21,852 bases of DNA from assembly GCA_022511055.1 (NCBI GenBank), contig JAFLSH010000004.1, positions 1 through 21,852 on the forward strand, in the 5' to 3' direction. This DNA comes from Prevotella sp. GTDB lineage: Bacteria; Bacteroidota; Bacteroidia; Bacteroidales; Bacteroidaceae. The notes under the pieces were generated by a model, which saw only the letters and a program-made list of their open reading frames with translations, had not been told where the DNA came from and ran no database searches. Of this stretch, positions 1-9,000 are shown piece by piece (within the stretch, counting starts at the first letter, position 1; each line of letters opens with the position of its first letter). The position numbers and the translations under genes were made by a program.

Positions 1-1250
<1,250 letters not shown>

Positions 1251-1326
1251 TTCAGTTTTTGAAGTTTTTATTGTTTTTTTATTTGTTTTCTTGACTATCG
1301 CGTATGTTGTTATATAGTTCGGTGTG

Positions 1327-1358
1327 CAAAGGTACTGCAAAAAAATGAGTAAAGAAAA
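1327..1358 (-). promoter_or_regulatory. Bacteroidetes-type promoter of the inositol phosphate synthase gene
   Basis: Reading the minus strand, TACCTTTG at 1334-1327 fits the -7 consensus TAnnTTTG, and a TTTT stretch at 1358-1355 lies 20 bp upstream, the usual place of the -33 TTTG box. The start codon is 76 bp downstream, leaving an A-rich leader of about 70 nt. The promoter call comes from consensus only. Confidence 0.6.
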
Positions 1359-1415
1359 CTTTTTGGTGAAATTTTGTTTTATTACCGATAAATTTCTGTA
1401 GATTGTTTCTTTTTG

Positions 1416-1442
1416 TTAACAAAAAGTGCATGCCTGCGCACT
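1416..1442 (-). terminator. weak intrinsic terminator after the PerM-family gene
   Basis: On the minus strand, starting just after the perM-like stop codon, AGTGCG and TGCACT pair around a six-base loop (one G-T wobble) and are followed at once by TTTTTG. The stem is short, so efficiency is doubtful. It overlaps an 18-bp perfect palindrome, CTTTTTGTTAACAAAAAG, at 1409-1426, which may add to the structure. Confidence 0.4.
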
Positions 1443-1446
1443 GAAA

Positions 1447-2547
1447 TCATGCTTCGCCGGTGGGCGGCGGAGCCTGCTCGTTGTGTATGACATACTTCTG
1501 GTAGTAGGCTATAATCAGGGTGGTCATGGGCAGGGCAATGACCATGCCCAGTATGCCTAACAGCGAGCCCCAGATGGAGAGCGAGAGCAGAATGATGGCC
1601 GAGTTGAGCCCCGTGAACTTGCCCATGATTTTGGGGGTGAGAAAGGCGTCTTGTATGGTCTGCACCACGGCAAAGACAATGAGTGCGCTGAGCAGTATCA
1701 GCCAGAAGTCCTGACCCGTGTCCGCCGCCTTGACTATGGCCAGCAGTATGGTGGGAATGAAGCCTACGAGTTGCAGGTAGGGCACCATGTTGAGCAGGCC
1801 GATGAACATGCCCAGCCCCACGGCCATGGGGAAGCCGATGATGAGAAAGCCTATGCTGAACAGCACACCGACACAGAAGGCCACGCAGGCTTGCCCGCGG
1901 AAGTACTTGTTCATGCCGTCTTCCACGTCGTTGGCCAGCTGCACGGCAAACGGGCGGAAGCGCTCTGGCAGCAGACCCTGCCAGCCGTTGGAGATGGTCT
2001 CGTAGTCGAGCAGAATGAACAGCGTGTAGAGGGCTACCATGGTGAGCGTGAAGACACTGGAGGCCAGCGCGAAAGACTGAGCCACCACCTCCCACACGGT
2101 GGGCAGGGCGGTCTTCATGCCTTCGATAAAGCCGTCGTGGGTGACCAGCTTGGTTATCTGTGAAGCATCTATGTTGTCGTGAATGTACTGGTGTATCAGG
2201 CGGGGAATGTTGCTCACCGTCTCGTTGCTTTGAAGGTAGGCTATGAGCAAGTCTTTCACGCGCAGAGCCTCCTCAATGATTGGGGGAAAGAACAGCATAA
2301 AGAATCCCCACAGCACGGTGCCTACCACTATGAAGGTGCAGATGACTGCCAGTACGCGGAATTTCATGCGGCAGCGGTATTGGAAGAACTTGACCAGTGG
2401 GAACAGCAGGTAGGCGATGAGCCAGGCCAGGAAAAAGGGGAACAGCACACCACTGAGCCGGTTGAACAGCATGACAATGCCTGCCACCAGAAACACCCCC
2501 AATATGCCCCGGACAAAAATGTCGAAAGTTATCTTCTTCTGTCCCAT
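1447..2547 (-). CDS. AI-2E family transporter / PerM-like permease
   Basis: Polytopic inner-membrane protein of 366 residues, the normal size for the AI-2E transporter (PerM/YhhT/TqsA) family. Hydrophobic segments are visible near residues 12-29, 31-53 and 63-88, then a soluble stretch rich in charged residues around 90-150, then a run of further segments to the C terminus. The C-terminal part has the family pattern TPKIMGKFTGLNSAIILL followed by a Gly-rich LLGILGMVIALP block. Members export autoinducer-2 or exchange ions; the family name does not fix the substrate here. The start at 2547 is supported by a strong AAGGAGAA site nine bases upstream. The histidine kinase gene ends 18 bp upstream on the same strand, so the two are probably cotranscribed. 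Confidence 0.9.
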   Translation of the reverse strand: MGQKKITFDIFVRGILGVFLVAGIVMLFNRLSGVLFPFFLAWLIAYLLFPLVKFFQYRCRMKFRVLAVICTFIVVGTVLWGFFMLFFPPIIEEALRVKDLLIAYLQSNETVSNIPRLIHQYIHDNIDASQITKLVTHDGFIEGMKTALPTVWEVVAQSFALASSVFTLTMVALYTLFILLDYETISNGWQGLLPERFRPFAVQLANDVEDGMNKYFRGQACVAFCVGVLFSIGFLIIGFPMAVGLGMFIGLLNMVPYLQLVGFIPTILLAIVKAADTGQDFWLILLSALIVFAVVQTIQDAFLTPKIMGKFTGLNSAIILLSLSIWGSLLGILGMVIALPMTTLIIAYYQKYVIHNEQAPPPTGEA

Positions 2548-2554
2548 CTTCGTG

Positions 2555-2562
2555 TTCTCCTT
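2555..2562 (-). promoter_or_regulatory. unusually strong Shine-Dalgarno site of the PerM-like gene
   Basis: The minus strand reads AAGGAGAA, with GGAG nine bases before the ATG at 2547. Most genes in this window show no clear anti-16S pairing, as is usual in Bacteroidetes, so this site stands out and also fixes the start codon. It sits in the 18-bp gap after the kinase stop codon. Confidence 0.6.
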
Positions 2563-2565
2563 TTT

Positions 2566-3807
2566 TTACGCAGGCAGCTCTATCCAGAACGTTGAGCCCT
2601 GCTCCGGCGTAGAGTCGACTCCCACCTTGGCACCCAGTGCGTAGGCAATGGTGCGGCAGACTGACAGACCCAGGCCGGCACCCGGCACGAACTCGTCGAC
2701 CTTGAAGAAACGTTCAAAGATTTTCTCCTGGTGCTGCTCGCTGATGCCCTTGCCGGTGTCGCGCACCCAGACACGAATCTTGCCGTCGGCGGGGCTGTCG
2801 TAGCCCAGGGTGATGGTGCCCTGGTCGGTGAACTTGATAGCATTGTCTACCAGTTGGGTCAGCATTTCTATCAGGTACATCATGTCGGTCTTGGCCTCCT
2901 GTGGAACGGCGGTCTCCGTTGTTAGCTTCACGCCCGGCTTGGTCTTGCCGATGAACTTGGTGGCGGCCTCTTCCAGTACAGACTGCAGGCTGACAGGCAC
3001 CATGACCATTTTTACGTTGCCGGCCTCAATCTTCGAGATGGTCATCACATCGTTGACAATGCGCAGCAGCTTCTGGTTGTTCTCCTGTATCAAGTCGATG
3101 GTCTGTCGGCGTGACTCGTCGTCAGTAAGGTCGGGCAACACGCTGGTGAAGCCGATAATGGCGTTCAGCGGGGTGCGGATTTCGTGGCTCATGTTGGCCA
3201 CGAAAGCCGTCTTCAGGCGGTCGCTCTCCTCAGCCCTGTCGCGGGCTGCAATCAGTGCCTGCTCCATGGCCTTCTGCTCGTCAATGCGCATCGAAGCGCC
3301 CACAATGGTCTCGGGCAGACCCTCGGCATCGCGCTTGGCAATGGTGGCGTAAGCCTCCTCCCAATAATATTGGTCGCTGTCAATCATGCGTACCCGGTAC
3401 TGCTGATGGTAGTCCTCGGCGCGGCCGCTGCAAATGTCGGTCAGGGCCTTCAGCACACGCTCGGCATCCTCTGGCGCCAGCATCTTGGTGCTGTCGGCAA
3501 TGTGGGTTTTGGGGTCGGTAAAGTTCGTACCCATGTGCCCCTGATAGCGTATGTCATAGGTCACTTGCTGTGTCTTGGCTTCAATGTGCCACGTAGACAG
3601 GCGCATGGCCTTGAGTATGAACTCGTACTCAACCTGATACTCCTTGATTTTCTCCAGTTCCTCAAGTTCCTTTTCCAGATTCTTGCCAATGCGCGTTTGG
3701 TAGAAAATAAGCCAGATACAGCCAACAATAATGGCTACGGCCACCAACCAATAAAATATGGTTAGCAGCATCGATTGCTGGCTGATGTATAGTATTGATT
3801 CCATCAT
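2566..3807 (-). CDS. membrane-anchored PAS sensor histidine kinase
   Basis: Sensor half of a two-component system, 413 residues from the ATG at 3807; a TTG nine bases upstream is in frame, but it lies in the -7 promoter box. One transmembrane helix lies at about residues 13-36, followed by a charged coiled-coil-like linker (41-60), a PAS-like fold (about 62-178, including the YYWEEAYATIAKR strand), and HisKA with the H-box SHEIRTPLN at 207-215, so His208 is the predicted phosphorylation site. The ATPase domain has an N-box (QLVDNAIKF, 318-326), G1 (DTGKG, 350-354), F-box (FERFFKVD) and G2 (GAGLGL, 376-381). There is almost no periplasmic part, so the signal is probably sensed by the cytoplasmic PAS region or within the membrane. 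No response regulator is encoded nearby. The gene heads a unit with the transporter downstream and diverges from the methyltransferase gene. Confidence 0.93.
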   Translation of the reverse strand: MMESILYISQQSMLLTIFYWLVAVAIIVGCIWLIFYQTRIGKNLEKELEELEKIKEYQVEYEFILKAMRLSTWHIEAKTQQVTYDIRYQGHMGTNFTDPKTHIADSTKMLAPEDAERVLKALTDICSGRAEDYHQQYRVRMIDSDQYYWEEAYATIAKRDAEGLPETIVGASMRIDEQKAMEQALIAARDRAEESDRLKTAFVANMSHEIRTPLNAIIGFTSVLPDLTDDESRRQTIDLIQENNQKLLRIVNDVMTISKIEAGNVKMVMVPVSLQSVLEEAATKFIGKTKPGVKLTTETAVPQEAKTDMMYLIEMLTQLVDNAIKFTDQGTITLGYDSPADGKIRVWVRDTGKGISEQHQEKIFERFFKVDEFVPGAGLGLSVCRTIAYALGAKVGVDSTPEQGSTFWIELPA

Positions 3808-3813
3808 TGGCGG

Positions 3814-3845
3814 CAAAATTACACATAATATTTCATATTTGGAAA
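3814..3845 (-). promoter_or_regulatory. promoter of the histidine kinase gene, very close to the start codon
   Basis: On the minus strand, TTTC (3845-3842) and TAATTTTG (3821-3814) are separated by 20 bp and match the -33/-7 layout of Bacteroidetes promoters. The -7 box ends only six bases before the ATG at 3807, so the predicted transcript would start at or next to the start codon, with little or no leader. Confidence 0.55.
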
Positions 3846-3881
3846 TAATCTGGGGAAAAATTTCAAAATTCTTATTTCTTA

Positions 3882-3913
3882 TTTCTTATTCTTAATAAAT
3901 TATTGTAACTTTG
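3882..3913 (+). promoter_or_regulatory. promoter of the methyltransferase - ptpA - purD operon
   Basis: TTTC at 3882-3885 and TAACTTTG at 3906-3913 are spaced by 20 bp, a good match to the Bacteroidetes vegetative promoter. The ATG at 3943 follows 29 bp after the -7 box, giving a leader of roughly 20-25 nt. No other promoter of this type is apparent until 10417, so five genes may depend on it. Confidence 0.65.
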
Positions 3914-3942
3914 CAGGCTGAAACACGTATTTTCCTGACAGA

Positions 3943-5499
3943 ATGAAACAGAGTGAATTGATTGCCAAGACCTTTATGGGGTTAGAGCCCGTCTTGGCTA
4001 AAGAACTTACCCAGCTGGGGGCAGATGACATACAGATAGGTCGGCGTATGGTGTCGTTCAAGGGCGACAAAGAACTGATGTATAGGGCCAATTTCCAGCT
4101 ACGCACAGCTATTCGCATTCTGAAACCCATTAGTCACTTCAAGGCAAAGTCGGCAGATGACGTATATGAGAAGGTCAAGGAGACTGACTGGACTCAGTAC
4201 CTGGATCTGGAAAAGACCTTTGCCGTTGACTCTGTGGTATTCTCAGATGAATTCCGCCACTCCAAGTTTGTGTCGTACAAGGTGAAAGATGCCATAGTAG
4301 ACCAGTTTAGGGAGAAAACGGGCAAGCGGCCCAACATTTCGGTGGCAAACCCTGACCTGCGGCTGAACATGCACATAGCTGATGACCAGTGTACTTTGTC
4401 GCTCGACTCCAGCGGTGAGAGTCTGCACCGCCGCGGCTACCGGCAGGAGTCTGGCGAGGCTCCGCTGAACGAGGCTTTGGCTGCCGGCATGATTATGCTG
4501 ACAGGCTGGCAGGGCGACTGCGACTTCATTGACCCCATGTGCGGCTCGGGCACTTTGCTCATCGAGGCTGCCCTGATTGCACACAACATGGCACCGGGCT
4601 TGTTCCGCAAGGAGTATGCCTTTGAGAAGTGGGCCGATTTTGATGCAGACCTCTTCGACCAAATCTATAATGATGACTCACAGGAACGGGAGTTCAACCA
4701 CCATATCTACGGCTATGACATAGACATGAAGGCCGTGAACACCGCCCTGCTGAACGTGAAGGCCGCCGGATTGTCGGGCAGCATCACGGTGCGGCAGCAG
4801 GATTTCAAGGATTTCGTGCAGCCGGCCGACAAGAGCATTATTGTCAGCAACCCGCCTTACGGCGAGCGCATTTCGTCTCCCGACCTGTTGGGTACTTACA
4901 AAATGATTGGCGAGCGGCTGAAGCACCAGTTTACCGGTAATGATGCCTGGATATTGAGCTATCGCGAGGAGTGCTTCGAGCAGATAGGGCTGAAGCCCAG
5001 CATCAAGATACCGCTCTACAACGGCTCGCTGGAGTGTGAATTCCGCAAGTACCAGATGTTTGATGGCAAGATGAAGGTGTTCCGCTCTGAAGGCGGTGAG
5101 GTAAAGACTGATGAAGAGCGCCGCCAGATGGCGGAGAAGCACCGCTTCAAGAAAAACCGTGAGTTCAAGCAGCGGCTCATGGAACAGGAAGAGAACGAAG
5201 TGGCTGATATCCGCACGTTCACTTTCCACCATCACGAATTTGTGCCCCGCGATAGCCGGGGCAAGGGTAGCCGCGATTCACGGAATAGCCAGAGGGATTT
5301 CCGCGGCGGGCGTGATGACCGCGGCAGGCGCGATGACCGTGGTGGGCGCGATGACCGTGGCGGCAGGTTTGCTCCCAGGGGCAGAGACCTGAGGAAAGCC
5401 GCCAACCGCGGCACACGCTTTGACCGTAACGGCGGCAAGGGAAAGGACTATAGCAACAACAGATTTAACAGATTCAGACATGATGATGAAGAAGACTAA
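3943..5499 (+). CDS. THUMP-domain class I rRNA guanine-N2 methyltransferase (RlmL N-half / YpsC type) with RG-rich tail
   Basis: SAM-dependent RNA methyltransferase of 518 residues. The N-terminal part, to about residue 160, is a ferredoxin-like plus THUMP RNA-binding region. The catalytic domain has motif I DPMCGSG (197-203), an acidic motif II in GYDID (257-261) and motif IV NPPYGER (303-309), the form found in enzymes that methylate guanine N2. By homology to the RlmL half of E. coli RlmKL the likely target is G2445 of 23S rRNA, although family similarity alone does not fix the site. After about residue 390 comes a basic helical stretch and then a low-complexity tail (435-510) with repeated RDDRGGR units, absent from most relatives I know. 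The tail is probably disordered and may bind RNA. The 3' end overlaps the start of the peptidase gene. Older annotations may call it an N6-adenine DNA methylase. Confidence 0.9.
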   Translation: MKQSELIAKTFMGLEPVLAKELTQLGADDIQIGRRMVSFKGDKELMYRANFQLRTAIRILKPISHFKAKSADDVYEKVKETDWTQYLDLEKTFAVDSVVFSDEFRHSKFVSYKVKDAIVDQFREKTGKRPNISVANPDLRLNMHIADDQCTLSLDSSGESLHRRGYRQESGEAPLNEALAAGMIMLTGWQGDCDFIDPMCGSGTLLIEAALIAHNMAPGLFRKEYAFEKWADFDADLFDQIYNDDSQEREFNHHIYGYDIDMKAVNTALLNVKAAGLSGSITVRQQDFKDFVQPADKSIIVSNPPYGERISSPDLLGTYKMIGERLKHQFTGNDAWILSYREECFEQIGLKPSIKIPLYNGSLECEFRKYQMFDGKMKVFRSEGGEVKTDEERRQMAEKHRFKKNREFKQRLMEQEENEVADIRTFTFHHHEFVPRDSRGKGSRDSRNSQRDFRGGRDDRGRRDDRGGRDDRGGRFAPRGRDLRKAANRGTRFDRNGGKGKDYSNNRFNRFRHDDEED

Positions 5500-7651
5500 G
5501 ACCGTAGCGGTGCTTGCAGCCGTGCTGGCACTGCTCTCGCTGCCCATGAATGCCCAACAGAAACTTTTTACACTTGAAGACCTGAACTTCGGCGGTACGA
5601 ACTTCCGCAATATGCAGCCACAGAACATGTGGCTTACCTGGTGGGGTGACCAGCTGGTGCGCACTGATGTAGAAGAGTGCTATCTTGTCGACTCGAAGAC
5701 GGGAAAAGAGAAATTGCTTTTCACGCTGGCTGATGTGCAGCGGTGGGTGGAAGGCAGTGAGGGCGTGGTGGTGCGGCGGCTGTCAGATGCCACCTTTCCT
5801 TATCCCGGTCAGCCTGTGGTGTCGCTGAAAGATGGCCGTACTCACATCTTGCTTGACTTTAAGGCCAAGCAGGTGATATGGAAAAACAACGTGGCGGCAC
5901 GCCAGGTGAACGACTGGAACTCGGTTTCGCGGGCAACGGCCTACGTTCAGAATCAGCAGCTATGGGTGGCAGACGGCGAAGGTCGCGAACACCAGCTGAC
6001 CAAAGACGGCTCGCGTGAGATAGTCTATGGGCAGTCTGTTCACCGCAACGAGTTCGGCATAGACCGCGGCACGTTCTGGAGCCCTGATGGTCAGCGGTTG
6101 GCTTTCTATCGCATGGACCAGTCGATGGTCAGCGATTATCCTCAGGTAGACCTTTTCCCACGGGTTGCCGCCTATGAGCCAGACAAATATCCCATGGCAG
6201 GCATGACCAGCCACAAGGTTACCGTTGGTGTCTATGACCTTCGCACGGATAAGACTGTCTACTTGCAGGCCGGTGACCCTACAGACCGCTATTTTACCAA
6301 TGTCAGCTGGAGTCCAGACTCCAAGACGGTCTACATGCTTGAGCTGAATCGCGAGCAGAATGACTGCCGGCTGGTAAGCTACAATGCCGAGACCGGCCAG
6401 CGCCTGGCAGAACTCGACCGTGAGACCAGCCCTAAATACGTTGAGCCGCAGCACCCGATTCAGTTCTTGCCGTGGAATTCTGACCAGTTCATTCTGCAAA
6501 GCCAGCGCGATGGCTATAATCACCTATATTTATTTAATAGCAAAGGCCAGCTCCTGAAACAGCTGACCCAGGGTCCGTGGGTGGTCATGGATGTTCTGGG
6601 ATTTAACCAGAAGACCAAGTCAGTCATTATCAAGAGTAATGAGCGCGGCCACCTGCAGAGCAATGTTTTCAGTGTCAGCATTGCCAATGGCCGCCGTGTC
6701 TGCCTCGATACGGGCAATGCCAACGGCGTGGTGCAGCAGGCGCAGCTCTCTGCCTCCGGCGAAAAGGTGTATGTGAAATTTTCTGAGCCTACCGTTCCCC
6801 GCCGCATCTTGCTTACTGCCACGCAGGCTCCCAAGAATGTCATGCTGCTTAATGCCCCCGACCCGTGGGCAGGCTACCAGCAGCCGCAGTTCGACCACGG
6901 TACACTGACTGCCGCCGATGGTGTTACTCCGCTCCATTACCGGCTGGTGCGCCCGGCTGACTTTGACCCGCAGAAGAAATACCCTACGGTGGTCTATGTC
7001 TATGGCGGCCCGCATGCCCACAATGTTGATGCCTCATGGCACTGGGCCAGCCGCTCGTGGGAAACCTACATGGCGCAGAAGGGCTATGTACTCTTCATTC
7101 TTGACAACCGCGGCAGCGAAAACCGCGGCCGCGAGTTCGAGCAGGCTACCTGGCATCAGTTGGGGCAAGAGGAGATGAAAGACCAGATGGAGGGCGTGAA
7201 GTTCCTCCGCTCGCTCCCGTATGTCGATGCAGAGCGGATTGGCGTTCATGGCTGGAGCTTCGGCGGTTTTATGACTATCTCGCTGATAACCAACTATCCT
7301 GATGTGTTCAAGGTGGGTGTGGCTGGCGGCCCCGTTATCGACTGGAAATGGTACGAAGTGATGTATGGCGAGCGCTACATGGGTACGCCCGAATCGAATC
7401 CTGAGGGCTACCAGAAGTGCAGTCTGCTGCCGCAGGCCAAGAATCTGAAGGGGCGCTTGCAGATTATCACGGGCTACAACGATGACACAGTGGTGCCGCA
7501 GCACTGCCTGTCATTCCTTGATGCCTGTGTCAAGGCTGGCACTCAGCCCGACTTCTTTGCCTATCCCGGCGAGGGGCACAACATGCGCGGGCATGCCTCG
7601 GTACACCTGCATGAACGCATCACGCAGTACTTCGAAGACTTCTTGAAATAA
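5480..7651 (+). CDS. ptpA: prolyl tripeptidyl peptidase, S9B / DPP-IV family
   Basis: Secreted serine exopeptidase of about 723 residues that removes Xaa-Xaa-Pro tripeptides from peptide N termini. A signal peptide spans roughly residues 1-26 (Lys-rich start, Ala/Leu core, cleavage near MNAQQ). A beta-propeller domain carries NEFGIDRGTFWSPDG (Glu191) and YRMDQSMV, and the alpha/beta hydrolase domain has the nucleophile elbow GWSFGG. Counting from the first ATG, the triad is Ser593, Asp668 and His700, and Glu626 in WYEVMYGERY matches the second N-terminus-binding glutamate. These sit at a constant offset of -10 from the residues recalled for Porphyromonas gingivalis PtpA (Ser603, Asp678, His710, Glu636), and the MDQSMV/YPMAG region is also PtpA-like, favouring PtpA over true DPP-IV. 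Three consecutive ATG codons (5480, 5483, 5486) are possible starts, all overlapping the end of the methyltransferase gene, so translation may be coupled. Confidence 0.93.
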   Translation: MMMKKTKTVAVLAAVLALLSLPMNAQQKLFTLEDLNFGGTNFRNMQPQNMWLTWWGDQLVRTDVEECYLVDSKTGKEKLLFTLADVQRWVEGSEGVVVRRLSDATFPYPGQPVVSLKDGRTHILLDFKAKQVIWKNNVAARQVNDWNSVSRATAYVQNQQLWVADGEGREHQLTKDGSREIVYGQSVHRNEFGIDRGTFWSPDGQRLAFYRMDQSMVSDYPQVDLFPRVAAYEPDKYPMAGMTSHKVTVGVYDLRTDKTVYLQAGDPTDRYFTNVSWSPDSKTVYMLELNREQNDCRLVSYNAETGQRLAELDRETSPKYVEPQHPIQFLPWNSDQFILQSQRDGYNHLYLFNSKGQLLKQLTQGPWVVMDVLGFNQKTKSVIIKSNERGHLQSNVFSVSIANGRRVCLDTGNANGVVQQAQLSASGEKVYVKFSEPTVPRRILLTATQAPKNVMLLNAPDPWAGYQQPQFDHGTLTAADGVTPLHYRLVRPADFDPQKKYPTVVYVYGGPHAHNVDASWHWASRSWETYMAQKGYVLFILDNRGSENRGREFEQATWHQLGQEEMKDQMEGVKFLRSLPYVDAERIGVHGWSFGGFMTISLITNYPDVFKVGVAGGPVIDWKWYEVMYGERYMGTPESNPEGYQKCSLLPQAKNLKGRLQIITGYNDDTVVPQHCLSFLDACVKAGTQPDFFAYPGEGHNMRGHASVHLHERITQYFEDFLK

Positions 7652-7688
7652 TAGGGAAATAACACAGAACTTATCATTAGAAACGAAA

Positions 7689-8957
7689 ATGAAGATATTA
7701 TTGTTAGGCAGTGGCGGCCGTGAGCATGCGTTGGCATGGAAGATAGCCCAGAGCAGCAAGTGTGAGAAACTCTATATCGCCCCGGGCAATGCAGGCACCT
7801 GCAACTGCGGCGAAAACGTTGACATGAAAGCCGATGACTTTGAGGCTGTCAAGCAGTTTGTGGTGGAAAAGGGAGTCAACATGGTGGTTGTAGGCCCAGA
7901 AGACCCGCTGGTAAAGGGCATCTATGACAACCTGAAAGCTGATGAGCGCACCAGCCATGTGCCGGTCATTGGCCCTTCGAAGGCAGGCGCGGTGCTTGAA
8001 GGCTCAAAGGACTTTGCCAAGAGCTTCATGCAGCGGCACCATATTCCAACGGCCCGCTACGAGACCTTTGATGGTGAGCATCTGGCTGAAGGATTGAAGT
8101 TCCTGGAGACCTTGCAGCCGCCATATGTGCTGAAGGCCGATGGGCTTTGCGCCGGCAAGGGTGTGCTGATACTGCCAACGCTCGATGAGGCCAAGAAGGA
8201 ACTGAAGGAGATGCTGGGCGGCATGTTTGGCAGCTCTTCAAGCCGCGTGGTGATTGAGGAGTTCCTCGATGGCATTGAGTGTTCGGTGTTTGTGCTGACA
8301 GATGGGCAGCACTACAAGATTCTGCCTGAAGCCAAGGACTATAAGCGTATCGGCGAGCATGACACGGGGCTGAACACCGGCGGCATGGGCTCTGTCTCGC
8401 CTGTGCCTTTCGCCACAAAGGAGTGGATGCAGAAGGTTGAAGACCGTATCATACGCCCTACCGTTGATGGCTTGCGCCAGGAAAATATAGACTACAAGGG
8501 CTTCATCTTCTTTGGCCTGATAAATGTGGGCGGAGACCCGATGGTCATTGAATACAACTGCCGCATGGGCGACCCTGAGACGGAGACCGTGATGCTACGC
8601 CTGAAGTCTGACATTGTCGATTTGTTTGAAGGTGTGGCCGATGGTCATCTGAATGAGCGCACGGTGGAGTTCGATGAGCGTGCCGCAGTCTGTGTCATGT
8701 TAGTCAGCGGCGGCTACCCTGAGGCTTATAAGAAAGGCTACCCCATTACGGGTGTAGACCAGGTCAGCGGCAGCATGGTCTTCCATGCCGGTACGGCCTT
8801 GGCCGATGGGCAGGTGGTAACTGCCGGCGGCCGCGTGATAGCTGTTTCCAGCTATGGCAAGGACAAGGCAGAAGCACTGGCCAAGTCGTTTGAGGAAGCG
8901 CAGAAAATCAATTTCACCGGCAAGTATTTCCGCCGCGATATTGGGCAAGACTTATAA
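7689..8957 (+). CDS. purD: phosphoribosylamine-glycine ligase (GAR synthetase)
   Basis: Second enzyme of de novo purine synthesis: joins 5-phosphoribosylamine and glycine with ATP to give glycinamide ribonucleotide. The 422-residue length is normal. The N-domain begins MKILLLGSGGREHALAWKI with the APGNAGT loop at 31-37. The ATP-grasp core shows LKADGLCAGKGV, the loop TGGMGSVSPVP, and the metal/ATP motif EYNCRMGDPETE, all intact. It starts 37 bp after the peptidase gene with no obvious promoter between, so it probably belongs to the same transcript. Confidence 0.97.
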   Translation: MKILLLGSGGREHALAWKIAQSSKCEKLYIAPGNAGTCNCGENVDMKADDFEAVKQFVVEKGVNMVVVGPEDPLVKGIYDNLKADERTSHVPVIGPSKAGAVLEGSKDFAKSFMQRHHIPTARYETFDGEHLAEGLKFLETLQPPYVLKADGLCAGKGVLILPTLDEAKKELKEMLGGMFGSSSSRVVIEEFLDGIECSVFVLTDGQHYKILPEAKDYKRIGEHDTGLNTGGMGSVSPVPFATKEWMQKVEDRIIRPTVDGLRQENIDYKGFIFFGLINVGGDPMVIEYNCRMGDPETETVMLRLKSDIVDLFEGVADGHLNERTVEFDERAAVCVMLVSGGYPEAYKKGYPITGVDQVSGSMVFHAGTALADGQVVTAGGRVIAVSSYGKDKAEALAKSFEEAQKINFTGKYFRRDIGQDL

Positions 8958-9000
8958 TGCAGGCAGGGCATTGCGATAAGGCATTAAGAGCATTGGGGCA

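Noticed and set aside
1409..1426. The perfect palindrome CTTTTTGTTAACAAAAAG as an operator of the inositol synthase gene.
   Set aside because: It lies upstream of that promoter and next to the preceding gene's weak terminator; AT-rich palindromes of this size occur by chance, and no matching site is seen elsewhere.
1382..2095. A 237-residue minus-strand open frame overlapping the PerM-like gene in another frame.
   Set aside because: It is His/Arg-rich without hydrophobic periodicity, whereas the overlapping frame encodes a complete transporter with a strong ribosome binding site.
2566..3816. A TTG start at 3816 for the histidine kinase.
   Set aside because: The TTG lies inside the predicted -7 box and ATG codons follow at 3807 and 3804.
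4678..5235. A 185-residue minus-strand open frame within the methyltransferase gene.
   Set aside because: Shadow of the conserved catalytic domain coding sequence; no independent evidence.
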